This document shows positions 8,370-15,324 of a stretch of 41,822 bases of DNA, piece after piece. Position numbers and translations under genes: made by a program. The first letter of the stretch is position 1, and each line of letters starts with the position of its first letter. Source of the stretch: Bacteroidales bacterium UBA1800 (GTDB lineage: Bacteria > Bacteroidota > Bacteroidia > Bacteroidales > VadinHA17); contig DCFQ01000041.1 of the NCBI GenBank assembly GCA_002319915.1, positions 18,912 to 60,733 on the forward strand, in the 5' to 3' direction. The notes below the pieces were generated by a model. That model was not told the DNA's origin, searched no databases, and was given only the letters and a program-made list of their open reading frames with translations.

Positions 8370-8870
8370 TTATTCCAAGGCCTTATTAAGCTTTGAGATA
8401 TCCTCGTTGTTTGGGATAAAGCTGAAGCTTATAAAATTCAGTTGCCAGTCAGTGTCGTTTTTTACTGCATGGTATATTATACGGCAAGGCATCCTGTCAC
8501 TAAAAGATCTTAAAAAGGCTTGTTCCATGGCAATAGCCGAATTACCATCACTTGAAATTTTGATCTCTGTTTTGTCGACTGTGTAATTCATATCAACGGT
8601 GGTGTCGGCAAGGGCCTGGGTCAGCATGGCAGACCAGTCGGCTTTGCCAAGTACTTCCCTGGGATCGGTCCCGCATGCAAGGCAGTCATCGGTGAATAGG
8701 GCGATCACGGCGTTTGCGTCTTTGCCTTTCAATCCTGCATCGAACTTATCCAGCAATTTGGCAACATCATCTTTTGCAGCCGTAAGGTCAACCGGGGTGA
8801 CATTCGATTTCGGCTGGCAGGATGAGATTATCATGCCTGGAATCAACAGTAGGTAAAAGATCTTTTTCAT
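8370..8870 (-). CDS. SnoaL/DUF4440-like (NTF2-fold) lipoprotein
   Basis: A 166-residue protein with a lipoprotein signal (MKKIFYLLLIPGMIISSC, lipid-modified Cys18). The mature part has the layout of the DUF4440/NTF2-like cone fold: a first helix (VAKLLDKFDAGLKGKDANAVIALFTDDC) followed by strands carrying the core (NSAIAMEQAFLRS, RMPCRIIYHAVKND, WQLNFISFSF). Such domains are small binding pockets or minor enzymes, and no catalytic set can be assigned. Monocistronic, convergent with the isomerase gene. Confidence 0.72.
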   Translation of the reverse strand: MKKIFYLLLIPGMIISSCQPKSNVTPVDLTAAKDDVAKLLDKFDAGLKGKDANAVIALFTDDCLACGTDPREVLGKADWSAMLTQALADTTVDMNYTVDKTEIKISSDGNSAIAMEQAFLRSFSDRMPCRIIYHAVKNDTDWQLNFISFSFIPNNEDISKLNKALE

Positions 8871-8968
8871 TTTCCGGGGGGTTTAGATTAATGTATGACT
8901 AATTTACAATAAACAAAATAATTGAGAATGGGCTTGATAAATATTTATTGGCGATTACAGTACTTTCT

Positions 8969-9020
8969 CCACACAGGGAGAGTAACTATCGACCATGTAA
9001 CTCCATGTCACTCTGTGTAG
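8969..9020. repeat. Degenerate 'CTCTGTGT/CCATGT' intergenic repeat
   Basis: The sequence runs CCACACAGGGAGAGT ... ACTCCATGTCACTCTGTGTAG, with imperfect inverted ends (ACACAGggAGAGT against ACTCTGTGT). It resembles the CTCCGTGTCTTCTCCGTG segment at 39871-39890. It looks like a decayed dispersed repeat with no coding character. Confidence 0.4.
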
Positions 9021-9032
9021 GTTCTTAACCTT

Positions 9033-9563
9033 TCATATCCTGACGAACAACTTTACCCCGAACCCGGGCAGTCCGAACAATGAAAAATAAGCTGGGACAG
9101 TCGGATCGTCAACGTAATGGATCATATTAATTCCCACGTCAAAGCTTATCCCGGTCCTTTTGGAAAAAAAGAGATCGCGGCCTATCCTTGCAGTTATCAG
9201 GAGAGCATTCTTAATCCAGTCATTACGCTCCTCGTTTGTATAAACGCATCCTGATCTTGCATACCACGGGCGCAGTCCTGATATTTTTCCTGTTTTTCCG
9301 AAGTGATAGTAGAGATCAGCTGAATACGCATTAAGTGCTCCCCAATAAAACTCTTCATAAGGATCTGTACCTGAGCCAGACGATGGAAAAAATCCATAGC
9401 CGATACCGATCTTTACCTGCGATATCCTGCATTGCAGTCCGAAATTGAACAGCTCGGGGATCCCCGCCCCGGCTGAAACGCTCAGATTACCCTGCCCCGA
9501 TACGCTGACACAGAAACTGATTACAAACAAAACGGCCAGGGAAGGGCATATTATAGATTTCAT
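9033..9563 (-). CDS. Exported protein, probable small beta-barrel; family not recognised
   Basis: A 176-residue protein with a clear signal peptide (MKSIICPSLAVLFVISFCVSVSG, then QGNLS). The mature region is rich in Gly and aromatic residues in alternating strands (LSVSAGAGI, VKIGIGYGFF, NAYSADLYYHFG, TGISFDVGINMIHY) and ends in GFGVKLFVRI, with a terminal aromatic-x-hydrophobic pattern typical of outer-membrane proteins. No family was recognised and no neighbour suggests its role. Monocistronic on the minus strand, divergent from the arsR-hgc operon. Confidence 0.6.
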   Translation of the reverse strand: MKSIICPSLAVLFVISFCVSVSGQGNLSVSAGAGIPELFNFGLQCRISQVKIGIGYGFFPSSGSGTDPYEEFYWGALNAYSADLYYHFGKTGKISGLRPWYARSGCVYTNEERNDWIKNALLITARIGRDLFFSKRTGISFDVGINMIHYVDDPTVPAYFSLFGLPGFGVKLFVRI

Positions 9564-9765
9564 CCTGCTGTGAATTAAGTGATTGAAAAGTAAGTTGCTT
9601 GTCCGGGATAAATATTTAAATGAAAGTTACGCCTTCAAAAAGCGGAAGTCAAATACAATCTTGAAGCCATACTGGAACGCTCACCCAAAGCTGGCCCGCC
9701 CTGCTCTGATCAGGGAATTATTCAAGGGTTTGATCTTTTAGGGATTAGAAATTCCTGGATTTTTT

Positions 9766-9802
9766 TTTGAAATTAATTTGTTATGTCGTATGTTTGCGAC
9801 AT
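9766..9802 (+). promoter_or_regulatory. Promoter and ArsR-type operator of the arsR-hgcAB-acr3 operon
   Basis: TTTG at 9766-9769, a 19-base spacer and TATGTTTG at 9789-9796 match the Bacteroidota promoter consensus TTTG-N19-21-TAnnTTTG. The -7 element is exactly enclosed by a perfect inverted repeat ATGTCG-N8-CGACAT at 9783-9802. A 20-base dyad over the -7 box is the expected position for an ArsR repressor operator. An ATG at 9783 falls inside this dyad, so translation must start later, at 9816. Confidence 0.7.
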
Positions 9803-9815
9803 TAGAAACCTGGTA

Positions 9816-10139
9816 ATGAATAAAGCGGAACATTTTGATGAATCACTTCAGGAACTGGCAAAGTTTTCCAAAGTCCTTTCCCATCCGGCCCGGCTGGCAA
9901 TCCTGAAATACCTTGCAGAGGCGAAAACCTGTATCTCAGGCGACATTTCCGGTTATTTGCCCCTTGGGCGGACTACCGTTTCACAGCATTTAAAGGAACT
10001 TAAGGATCTTGGGTTAATAAAAGGCGAGATTGACGGACTGAAGATAAACTATTGTCTCAACTGCAAAAGGATCAGGCAATATCTTCAGCTTTATGAGGAT
10101 TTTTTTCTTGAGATCAGGAAACAGGATTCTTTATGTTAA
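9816..10139 (+). CDS. ArsR family metal(loid)-responsive repressor
   Basis: A 107-residue winged-helix protein with the ArsR pattern: KVLSHPARLAILKYLAEA, then the recognition helix GRTTVSQHLKELKDLGLI and the wing GEIDGLKINYC. Cysteines at 39 (KTCISG), 80 and 83 (NYCLNC) and 107 could form the inducer site; ArsR proteins release DNA when As(III), Sb(III) or related thiophilic ions bind cysteines. The ATG at 9816 is preferred over 9783 because the promoter and dyad occupy 9766-9802. First gene of an operon with hgcA, hgcB and acr3. ArsR-like regulators next to hgcAB are known from other mercury methylators. The true inducer (arsenite, mercury or both) is not visible. Confidence 0.9.
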   Translation: MNKAEHFDESLQELAKFSKVLSHPARLAILKYLAEAKTCISGDISGYLPLGRTTVSQHLKELKDLGLIKGEIDGLKINYCLNCKRIRQYLQLYEDFFLEIRKQDSLC

Positions 10140-10198
10140 GCAGGCATCATGGTCCCGGAAAGCGAAATTAAAGCAAGCAACAATATCGAACACACTGT

Positions 10199-11230
10199 AT
10201 GGGAGCATCTTATTTTGAAGGAAAAATAATTCATTCGGGCCTGGAGATCCCGCAGGTCGGCACTAAGCTGAACACTTCGGATTTCCGGGGTGCAGTGATG
10301 GTCAGGTGGGGCATTAACCGCAATAACTATAAGGTTGAGCCCGGGCTATATGCAGCAGGCACGCCTGACTCCGGATCAGATGTATTTGTGACCGCCAACT
10401 ACAAGCTTTCATTCGACCACCTGCGGAAAAACCTGTCAGGGGCCGACTCCTGGATCCTGGTTCTCGATACAAAGGGGGTTAATGTGTGGTGCGCTGCGGG
10501 GAAAGGTACCTTCGGCACAAAGGAGCTTGTGAGGCGGATAAAAATTACATCCCTTGAAAAAGTTGTCAGCCACAGGCGGCTTATCCTTCCGCAACTGGGT
10601 GCGACCGGGGTTGCGGCTCACAAGGTCAGGGAAGAGACGGGATTCAATGTCCATTACGGGCCGGTGAGTGCTTCCGATATCAGGCAATTCATTAAGGACG
10701 GGTATCGCGCCGACAGGGAAATGAGAAAGATTAAATTCGGCTTTGCCGACAGGATAAAGCTCATTCCCAACGATTTCATTTATGGTAAGTTCTACCTTCT
10801 TGGGGCCATGCTGGTCCTGTTCCTGTTATCCGGACTGAGCAGCAAAGGCCTGTCCTACAGGGATTATGGCGGGGAAGGCGCCAGGTCGCTCTTGCTGGTT
10901 TTCCTTGCATATTTCGCCGGAATTGTCATCACCCCCATGTTTCTGCCATATATTCCCGGACGGTTTTTTTCATTGAAGGGATTTTTCTCCGGGGCCCTTG
11001 TCTTCCTCGGTTATTTAATTTTCGGGTCGTCAGGGCACAACCTGCTTACAATGGCCTCATGGTTTTTTATCATGGGTGCTGTTTCATCATTTGTCGCGAT
11101 GAATTTTACGGGATCTTCAACCTTTACATCCCTGTCGGGAGTAAAGAAGGAGATGAAGCTGTTTGTGCCCGTTCAGGCTGGTTTTGCTTTAACCGGCATT
11201 ATTCTGCATGTGATTGGTAAACTGATATAA
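10199..11230 (+). CDS. hgcA: HgcA, corrinoid protein for mercury methylation
   Basis: A 343-residue protein. The corrinoid-binding domain contains the defining cap-helix motif NVWCAAGK at residues 95-102, with Cys98 as expected lower axial cobalt ligand. Flanking family sequence (YKVEPGLYAAG, VFVTANYKLSFD, WILVLDTKG, RRLILPQLGATGVAAHKV) is strongly HgcA-like. Residues 195-340 hold five transmembrane helices, as in HgcA and unlike the soluble CO dehydrogenase/acetyl-CoA synthase corrinoid subunit. In the known pathway, methyl-cobalamin on HgcA passes a methyl group to Hg(II). The ATG at 10199 is the only start in this frame after a stop at 10169-10171, but an N-terminal frameshift is possible (see findings). 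hgcB follows after 9 bases. Confidence 0.95.
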   Translation: MGASYFEGKIIHSGLEIPQVGTKLNTSDFRGAVMVRWGINRNNYKVEPGLYAAGTPDSGSDVFVTANYKLSFDHLRKNLSGADSWILVLDTKGVNVWCAAGKGTFGTKELVRRIKITSLEKVVSHRRLILPQLGATGVAAHKVREETGFNVHYGPVSASDIRQFIKDGYRADREMRKIKFGFADRIKLIPNDFIYGKFYLLGAMLVLFLLSGLSSKGLSYRDYGGEGARSLLLVFLAYFAGIVITPMFLPYIPGRFFSLKGFFSGALVFLGYLIFGSSGHNLLTMASWFFIMGAVSSFVAMNFTGSSTFTSLSGVKKEMKLFVPVQAGFALTGIILHVIGKLI

Positions 11231-11239
11231 TGATATATA

Positions 11240-11539
11240 ATGAAAGATCTTTTATATCTGCCTGATGTTGTCACTCTAAGCCTGTGTGAAGATACCTGCA
11301 ACGGATGCGGGATGTGCATAAAAGTCTGTCCTCACGAAGTATTTGAACTTTCGGGAAGGAAGGCCCGGATCATCAGGAAAGATTACTGCATGGAATGCGG
11401 GGCCTGTGCACTGAACTGTCCGGTTCAGGCCATATCGGTCAGGTCGGGGGTCGGATGCGCGGCCGGGATAATCAATGGGATACTCAGGAATTCCGAACCC
11501 ACCTGCAGCTGCTCCGGATCATCGTCAAACTGCTGTTGA
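11240..11539 (+). CDS. hgcB: HgcB, ferredoxin partner of HgcA
   Basis: A 99-residue ferredoxin with two complete 4Fe-4S motifs: C20-x2-C23-x2-C26-x3-C30 and C50-x2-C53-x2-C56-x3-C60. It also has Cys73 (SGVGCAAGII) and a terminal Cys98-Cys99 pair, features that separate HgcB from ordinary 2[4Fe-4S] ferredoxins. Two extra cysteines (89, 91) lie in the tail. In the established model HgcB reduces the HgcA corrinoid to Co(I), and its cysteine pair may hand over Hg(II). Located 9 bases after hgcA and 27 bases before acr3. Confidence 0.94.
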   Translation: MKDLLYLPDVVTLSLCEDTCNGCGMCIKVCPHEVFELSGRKARIIRKDYCMECGACALNCPVQAISVRSGVGCAAGIINGILRNSEPTCSCSGSSSNCC

Positions 11540-11566
11540 TTTAATTACCCGATAATCCAAGCCATA

Positions 11567-12610
11567 ATGAACGCCAGATTAAAATTTCTCGACAGGTACC
11601 TCACTCTCTGGATATTCCTTGCCATGTTTATCGGTGTTGGGGCGGGATGGCTCAATCCGGGGATCGCCAGGTTCTGGAACAGCCTCTCTTCCGGTACTAC
11701 GAACATCCCGATAGCCATCGGATTGATTGTGATGATGTATCCTCCGCTTGCCAAGGTAAAGTATGAAGAATTGGCCGACGTTTTCAGGAATACAAGGGTC
11801 CTGGGCCTCTCCCTGGTACAGAACTGGGTAATCGGACCCGTTCTGATGTTTGTCCTTGCGATCCTATTCCTGAGATTCAATATCGACTACATGTACGGCC
11901 TGATCCTTATCGGACTTGCCCGTTGCATAGCGATGGTAATAGTGTGGAACGATCTTGCAAAGGGAGACAGGGAATATGCGGCAGGCCTGGTGGCATTCAA
12001 CTCTATATTCCAGGTATTGTTCTTCTCCGTTTACGCCTGGCTTTTCATTGCCGTTATTCCTGCCTGGTTCGGACTGCCAGCAAATGATACGGTTGCGAAG
12101 ATCACCATCGGACAGATAGCAAGGAGTGTTTTCATCTACCTTGGGATACCCTTCATCTCAGGGTTCCTTACCAGGTTCATTCTGATCAGGACAAAGGGCA
12201 CGGAGTGGTATCAAACCCGGTTCATTCCAAAAATAAGTCCTTTGACCCTGATCGCACTGCTGTTCACGATAATTGTCATGTTCTCGCTGAAGGGGGAATA
12301 CATAGTCAGGATACCCCTTGATGTGGTACGGATCGCCATCCCGCTCATCATTTATTTCCTGGTGATGTTCGTTGCTTCGTTTTTCCTGAGCAAAAGGATA
12401 GGGGCCACATATGAGCAGACGACCACCCTTTCATTTACTGCGGCAAGCAATAATTTCGAGCTGGCCATCGCCGTCGCCATTTCGGTATTCGGCATTGATT
12501 CCGGCGAAGCCTTCACAGCTGTAATCGGGCCGCTTGTCGAAGTCCCGGTAATGATCATGCTGGTAAATGTCGCCTTTTATTTCAGGAGAAGATATTTTAT
12601 CCAGCAGTAG
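11567..12610 (+). CDS. acr3: Acr3-type arsenite efflux transporter
   Basis: A 347-residue, ten-helix membrane protein of the BART superfamily, normal length for Acr3. The conserved cysteine in GLARCIAMVIVWNDLAKGD (Cys120) and the glutamate in ASNNFELAIAVAISVFG (Glu298), both important for arsenite export in this family, are present. It extrudes As(III), probably driven by the proton gradient. Fourth gene of the arsR-hgcAB operon; no arsenate reductase (arsC) or arsM is in the window. Its presence ties the putative inducer of the operon to thiophilic metalloids. Confidence 0.94.
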   Translation: MNARLKFLDRYLTLWIFLAMFIGVGAGWLNPGIARFWNSLSSGTTNIPIAIGLIVMMYPPLAKVKYEELADVFRNTRVLGLSLVQNWVIGPVLMFVLAILFLRFNIDYMYGLILIGLARCIAMVIVWNDLAKGDREYAAGLVAFNSIFQVLFFSVYAWLFIAVIPAWFGLPANDTVAKITIGQIARSVFIYLGIPFISGFLTRFILIRTKGTEWYQTRFIPKISPLTLIALLFTIIVMFSLKGEYIVRIPLDVVRIAIPLIIYFLVMFVASFFLSKRIGATYEQTTTLSFTAASNNFELAIAVAISVFGIDSGEAFTAVIGPLVEVPVMIMLVNVAFYFRRRYFIQQ

Positions 12611-12651
12611 CTAATTTGCAGCAGCCAATTTGCAAACAGATTTTTAAAACG

Positions 12652-12960
12652 ATGAAAATTAAGCCGTTCAATGTAATCGATCATACCGATCTGCCGGTAA
12701 TCACGCTTGATTCCATTCCGGAGGTCGGGGATCCGGTGGAGATAAAAAATGAAATGTGCTTCGCCTGTGAAACTAAAATACAGGTGACCGGCGATGTGGG
12801 TAAGTTAGGTTTGATCCCGCTGGTTGTCAGGAATCCTTCCGGGGTGGCTGATATCGGGGATTACATTAAGTGCCTCTCGATCGCCCACCGGAGGGTCCGC
12901 TTCATGAAGGATAACAATATCTGCGACTTCAGTGAGTGCGATGAGATGGTGATCACCTGA
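12652..12960 (+). CDS. Small cysteine-containing protein in the hgc-acr3 operon; unknown function
   Basis: A 102-residue soluble protein with no signal peptide or membrane segment. It carries a CxxC motif (Cys36, Cys39 in MCFACETK) plus Cys74, Cys91 and Cys96. The pattern of short strands (IKPFNVIDHTDLPVITLDSI, KLGLIPLVVRNP) suggests a compact beta-rich domain. The ATG at 12652 is preferred over a TTG at 12616. It follows acr3 by 41 bases on the same strand and is the last gene before a convergent bacterioferritin, so it probably belongs to the operon. Thiol-based binding of As(III) or Hg(II) is possible but only inferred from cysteines and location. I do not recognise the family. Confidence 0.6.
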   Translation: MKIKPFNVIDHTDLPVITLDSIPEVGDPVEIKNEMCFACETKIQVTGDVGKLGLIPLVVRNPSGVADIGDYIKCLSIAHRRVRFMKDNNICDFSECDEMVIT

Positions 12961-12962
12961 CC

Positions 12963-12996
12963 CGCAAGACCTGCAAAACCGCAAGACCTGCAAAAC
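12963..12996. repeat. Two perfect tandem copies of a 17-base unit
   Basis: CGCAAGACCTGCAAAAC occurs twice, head to tail, with no mismatch, between the end of the hgc-acr3 operon and the convergent bacterioferritin gene. It is too short for a CRISPR array and shows no dyad. Probably a simple repeat. Confidence 0.75.
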
Positions 12997-13010
12997 CCAC
13001 GCCAGCCTTT

Positions 13011-13475
13011 CTAAACCTGCGTGGTAAGGAACACCGGCAGCGTCATCTGTTTGATCTGGTCCTGCAGCTCTTCAATTCCATCGATATGCTTATCCTCGTC
13101 GTTCAGGATACCCTGAAGGAAATCGCGGGTGGCGCGGTCGTTGACATCTTCCGAAAGCGCAATGGCGTCATTGTAGGATTTGATGGCCTCTTCCTCCGAC
13201 TTGTGATCATTATTCAGCTGTACGTCGACAACATCGCCGATGCTGATCTTTTTCAGGTTTGAGACGACAGGCAATCCTTCCAGGAACAATATTCTTCCTA
13301 TAAGCATTTCTGCATGCTTCATCTCATCTATCGCCCGTTTTTCGAAATGCTTGTGAAGCTTTTCAAAACCCCAGTTTGCGGACATTTCGGAGTGTACCAT
13401 GTACTGGTTGACAGCGGTTAATTCGTCTGCAAGCAGCGAATTCAATGCGGCTAATAGCTTTTTATTTCCTTTCAT
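13011..13475 (-). CDS. bfr: Bacterioferritin
   Basis: A 154-residue four-helix protein. All six ferroxidase-centre ligands fall at the same numbers as in E. coli Bfr: Glu18, Glu51, His54, Glu94, Glu127 and His130. Met52, which ligates haem between subunits, is also present (DEMKHAEM). It should assemble into the 24-subunit iron-storage shell and oxidise Fe(II). On the minus strand a clear Shine-Dalgarno (AGGAGG) lies just ahead of the ATG, unusual in this window and suggesting strong translation. Convergent with the hgc-acr3 operon. Confidence 0.95.
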   Translation of the reverse strand: MKGNKKLLAALNSLLADELTAVNQYMVHSEMSANWGFEKLHKHFEKRAIDEMKHAEMLIGRILFLEGLPVVSNLKKISIGDVVDVQLNNDHKSEEEAIKSYNDAIALSEDVNDRATRDFLQGILNDEDKHIDGIEELQDQIKQMTLPVFLTTQV

Positions 13476-13565
13476 ATTCCCTCCTGATTTTAGGACATAA
13501 ATTTAAGGATTATGCAAAACAATTTTAGAGATTGTGGAAATTAAAATGCACAATTCCGGCATTAT

Positions 13566-14045
13566 TCAAAAACCGAACTTAATCGAAAGACATGCTGCCA
13601 CAGAATCCTGCGGATCTGCAAGGTTTTTTCCCGGACGGCCCAGGGTCACTCCCAGCTTCACATCCCTCCGCTTTAACTCTTCCAGGATCGCTTTTTTGCG
13701 GCTGTTGCCGGTCCCGAGCTTTGCCAGCCCGATGATTTCAACAGGTATGACAAGAACTATTAGCGTCACGCCAGTCATCTGCAGGTTAGTAACATCATTC
13801 GCTTCGGGGTAAACCTTTTTTGAGTGTGCAATAAAATATCCTCCGGCAACTATTCCTATTGCCCCCGCAACGGAGAGAACACAACCGCCCGTGGCACCGT
13901 TCTTTGCCCATGTCAGGGACTCGTTGAGCTGCTCCAAGGAGAGCTTGTCGATGGCGGTGACTCCATACTTCCTGCAGTACCACTGGCTGTCGATACATGA
14001 ACAAAAGAGAACCAGTGTGACCAAAACAAGCAATAATTTTTTCAT
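13566..14045 (-). CDS. Lipoprotein with two hydrophobic segments, unknown function
   Basis: A 159-residue protein with a lipoprotein signal (MKKLLLVLVTLVLFCSC, Cys17). The mature region has two hydrophobic stretches (GGCVLSVAGAIGIVAGGYFIA and MTGVTLIVLVIPVEIIGLAKL) separated by a charged loop, then a basic segment (SRKKAILEELKRRDVKLG) and a C-terminal beta-like end (SVAACLSIKFGF). The layout resembles small envelope proteins of Bacteroidota, but no family was recognised. Monocistronic or loosely linked to the FISUMP gene upstream on the same strand. Confidence 0.65.
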   Translation of the reverse strand: MKKLLLVLVTLVLFCSCIDSQWYCRKYGVTAIDKLSLEQLNESLTWAKNGATGGCVLSVAGAIGIVAGGYFIAHSKKVYPEANDVTNLQMTGVTLIVLVIPVEIIGLAKLGTGNSRKKAILEELKRRDVKLGVTLGRPGKNLADPQDSVAACLSIKFGF

Positions 14046-14143
14046 AATTGCAGGTCTAAGGTGAAGACCAACATAAAGTTACACCTTGGAAAAGGTGAAG
14101 TCAAATAAATCTGTGTAACCGGTAGGTATACTTTTCCTTTAGG

Positions 14144-15208
14144 TCAGACCGAATCCCTGATGCAGCGTACAGAATGTCCTTCATAGAGGCCGCTTGTCCC
14201 ACGGAAGATCCGGGAGGAATTATAATCAAGCTGCCGGATCAGGGCGTAATCGCCTCTTTTGGATGCGGACCAGAACCTTGCTGTCAGGCCAAGATCCCTG
14301 AAACTGCCGCCCCCGTCCCGGTAACCTGCAGGAAAGGCGCTGAACCTGCTTCCGTTTGTTGCCCCGGTATTGGGAACCTGCCATAGATCGGTCCCTGTGA
14401 CCTTCAGCTTTCCGCCTTCATTATAACCCCTCCATTCTTCACCATCGGCATCTGCCTGGCTCATCCCGAGGTACATCTCGAGCTCTTTCCACTCATCGTC
14501 ACCGGGCAGGTGCCATCCATCGGGGCAAACACCCTGGATCCTTCCGGGCCCTATGTCATTTTCCGAAGCAATGTTCATCGCTGCGGGCCAGGAGTAAAGG
14601 CCACCGTACACCGCCCCGATTGCGCCAAAATTATTATACCAGCAGTATGCCTGAGAATACAATGAAAAGCTGAACCAGGTGGCCGGGTCCTCAACCTTTG
14701 GGATAGACGTTCCGTGGGGATAACGAGTTGCCTGCAGATTCTTGTCCATCCAGACCTGGCTGCCTATCCTGACCGGATAGTAGATATTGTGGTCGATGTC
14801 TATCACCGGCCGCCTGAATGTATCGGGTGTGGCAAATGACAGTGTTTCACCATAGTAAAACGCGGTGCCAGCCTTTGCAAAAGCTTTTATATAGTAAGTT
14901 TTTGCCTGGAGGCAGTCATAAACGATGCTGCTGAAAGTTCCGGCACCTGTTCCGGGACCCAGGTCTATAACAATCCCGTCAGTCTCAGGATTTTGTGATT
15001 CCGACCAGAAAAACCCGTGGGAGATGATCCCTTCATTTCCCATGCTTACTATTGTTCCTTTGAAGACCCAGATCCCTTCCGCGAAGAGATCAATACCGTC
15101 GGTGGTAACCAGAACGGAGTCTGAAGGTTCATTCTTCTTGCAGCCGGTTACCGGGATCAGAATGACAATTACGAAGGTCAGTATAATCACCCTGGGCAGG
15201 ACCATCAA
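14144..15208 (-). CDS. FISUMP-domain lipoprotein
   Basis: A 354-residue protein with a lipoprotein signal ending VTGC (Cys23). Residues 35-130 form a beta-rich FN3-like domain (GIISHGFFWSESQNP, KTYYIKAFAKAG, YYGETLSFATP) of the kind that precedes FISUMP domains. From about residue 143 the Fibrobacter succinogenes major paralogous domain follows: YYPVRIGSQVWMDKNL, GVCPDGWHLPGDDEW, RFSAFPAGYRDGGG and the ending GHSVRCIRD. These surface proteins are widespread in Bacteroidota; their function is poorly known, possibly adhesion or substrate contact. Start could be either of two adjacent Met codons. Confidence 0.88.
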   Translation of the reverse strand: MMVLPRVIILTFVIVILIPVTGCKKNEPSDSVLVTTDGIDLFAEGIWVFKGTIVSMGNEGIISHGFFWSESQNPETDGIVIDLGPGTGAGTFSSIVYDCLQAKTYYIKAFAKAGTAFYYGETLSFATPDTFRRPVIDIDHNIYYPVRIGSQVWMDKNLQATRYPHGTSIPKVEDPATWFSFSLYSQAYCWYNNFGAIGAVYGGLYSWPAAMNIASENDIGPGRIQGVCPDGWHLPGDDEWKELEMYLGMSQADADGEEWRGYNEGGKLKVTGTDLWQVPNTGATNGSRFSAFPAGYRDGGGSFRDLGLTARFWSASKRGDYALIRQLDYNSSRIFRGTSGLYEGHSVRCIRDSV

Positions 15209-15324
15209 TAATTTAGCTTTATCCTTTCTCCTAAGACCGTTTCATCATCATAAACCCCGGTCCGGTCTCCCGGATTTTTTAAAACATGAATTTGTCCGGC
15301 GCTCACGGTTATATTTTGAATAAC

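Noticed and set aside
9783..9815. N-terminal extension of ArsR from the ATG at 9783
   Set aside because: This ATG lies inside the -7/operator dyad, so transcripts would not contain it.
10199..11230. HgcA as the corrinoid subunit of CO dehydrogenase/acetyl-CoA synthase
   Set aside because: The cap-helix motif NVWCAAGK occurs in both, but the five-helix C-terminal membrane domain and the adjacent HgcB-type ferredoxin fit only HgcA; no other Wood-Ljungdahl gene is present.
12963..12996. Possible CRISPR array
   Set aside because: Only two 17-base units directly joined, with no spacer and no cas genes.
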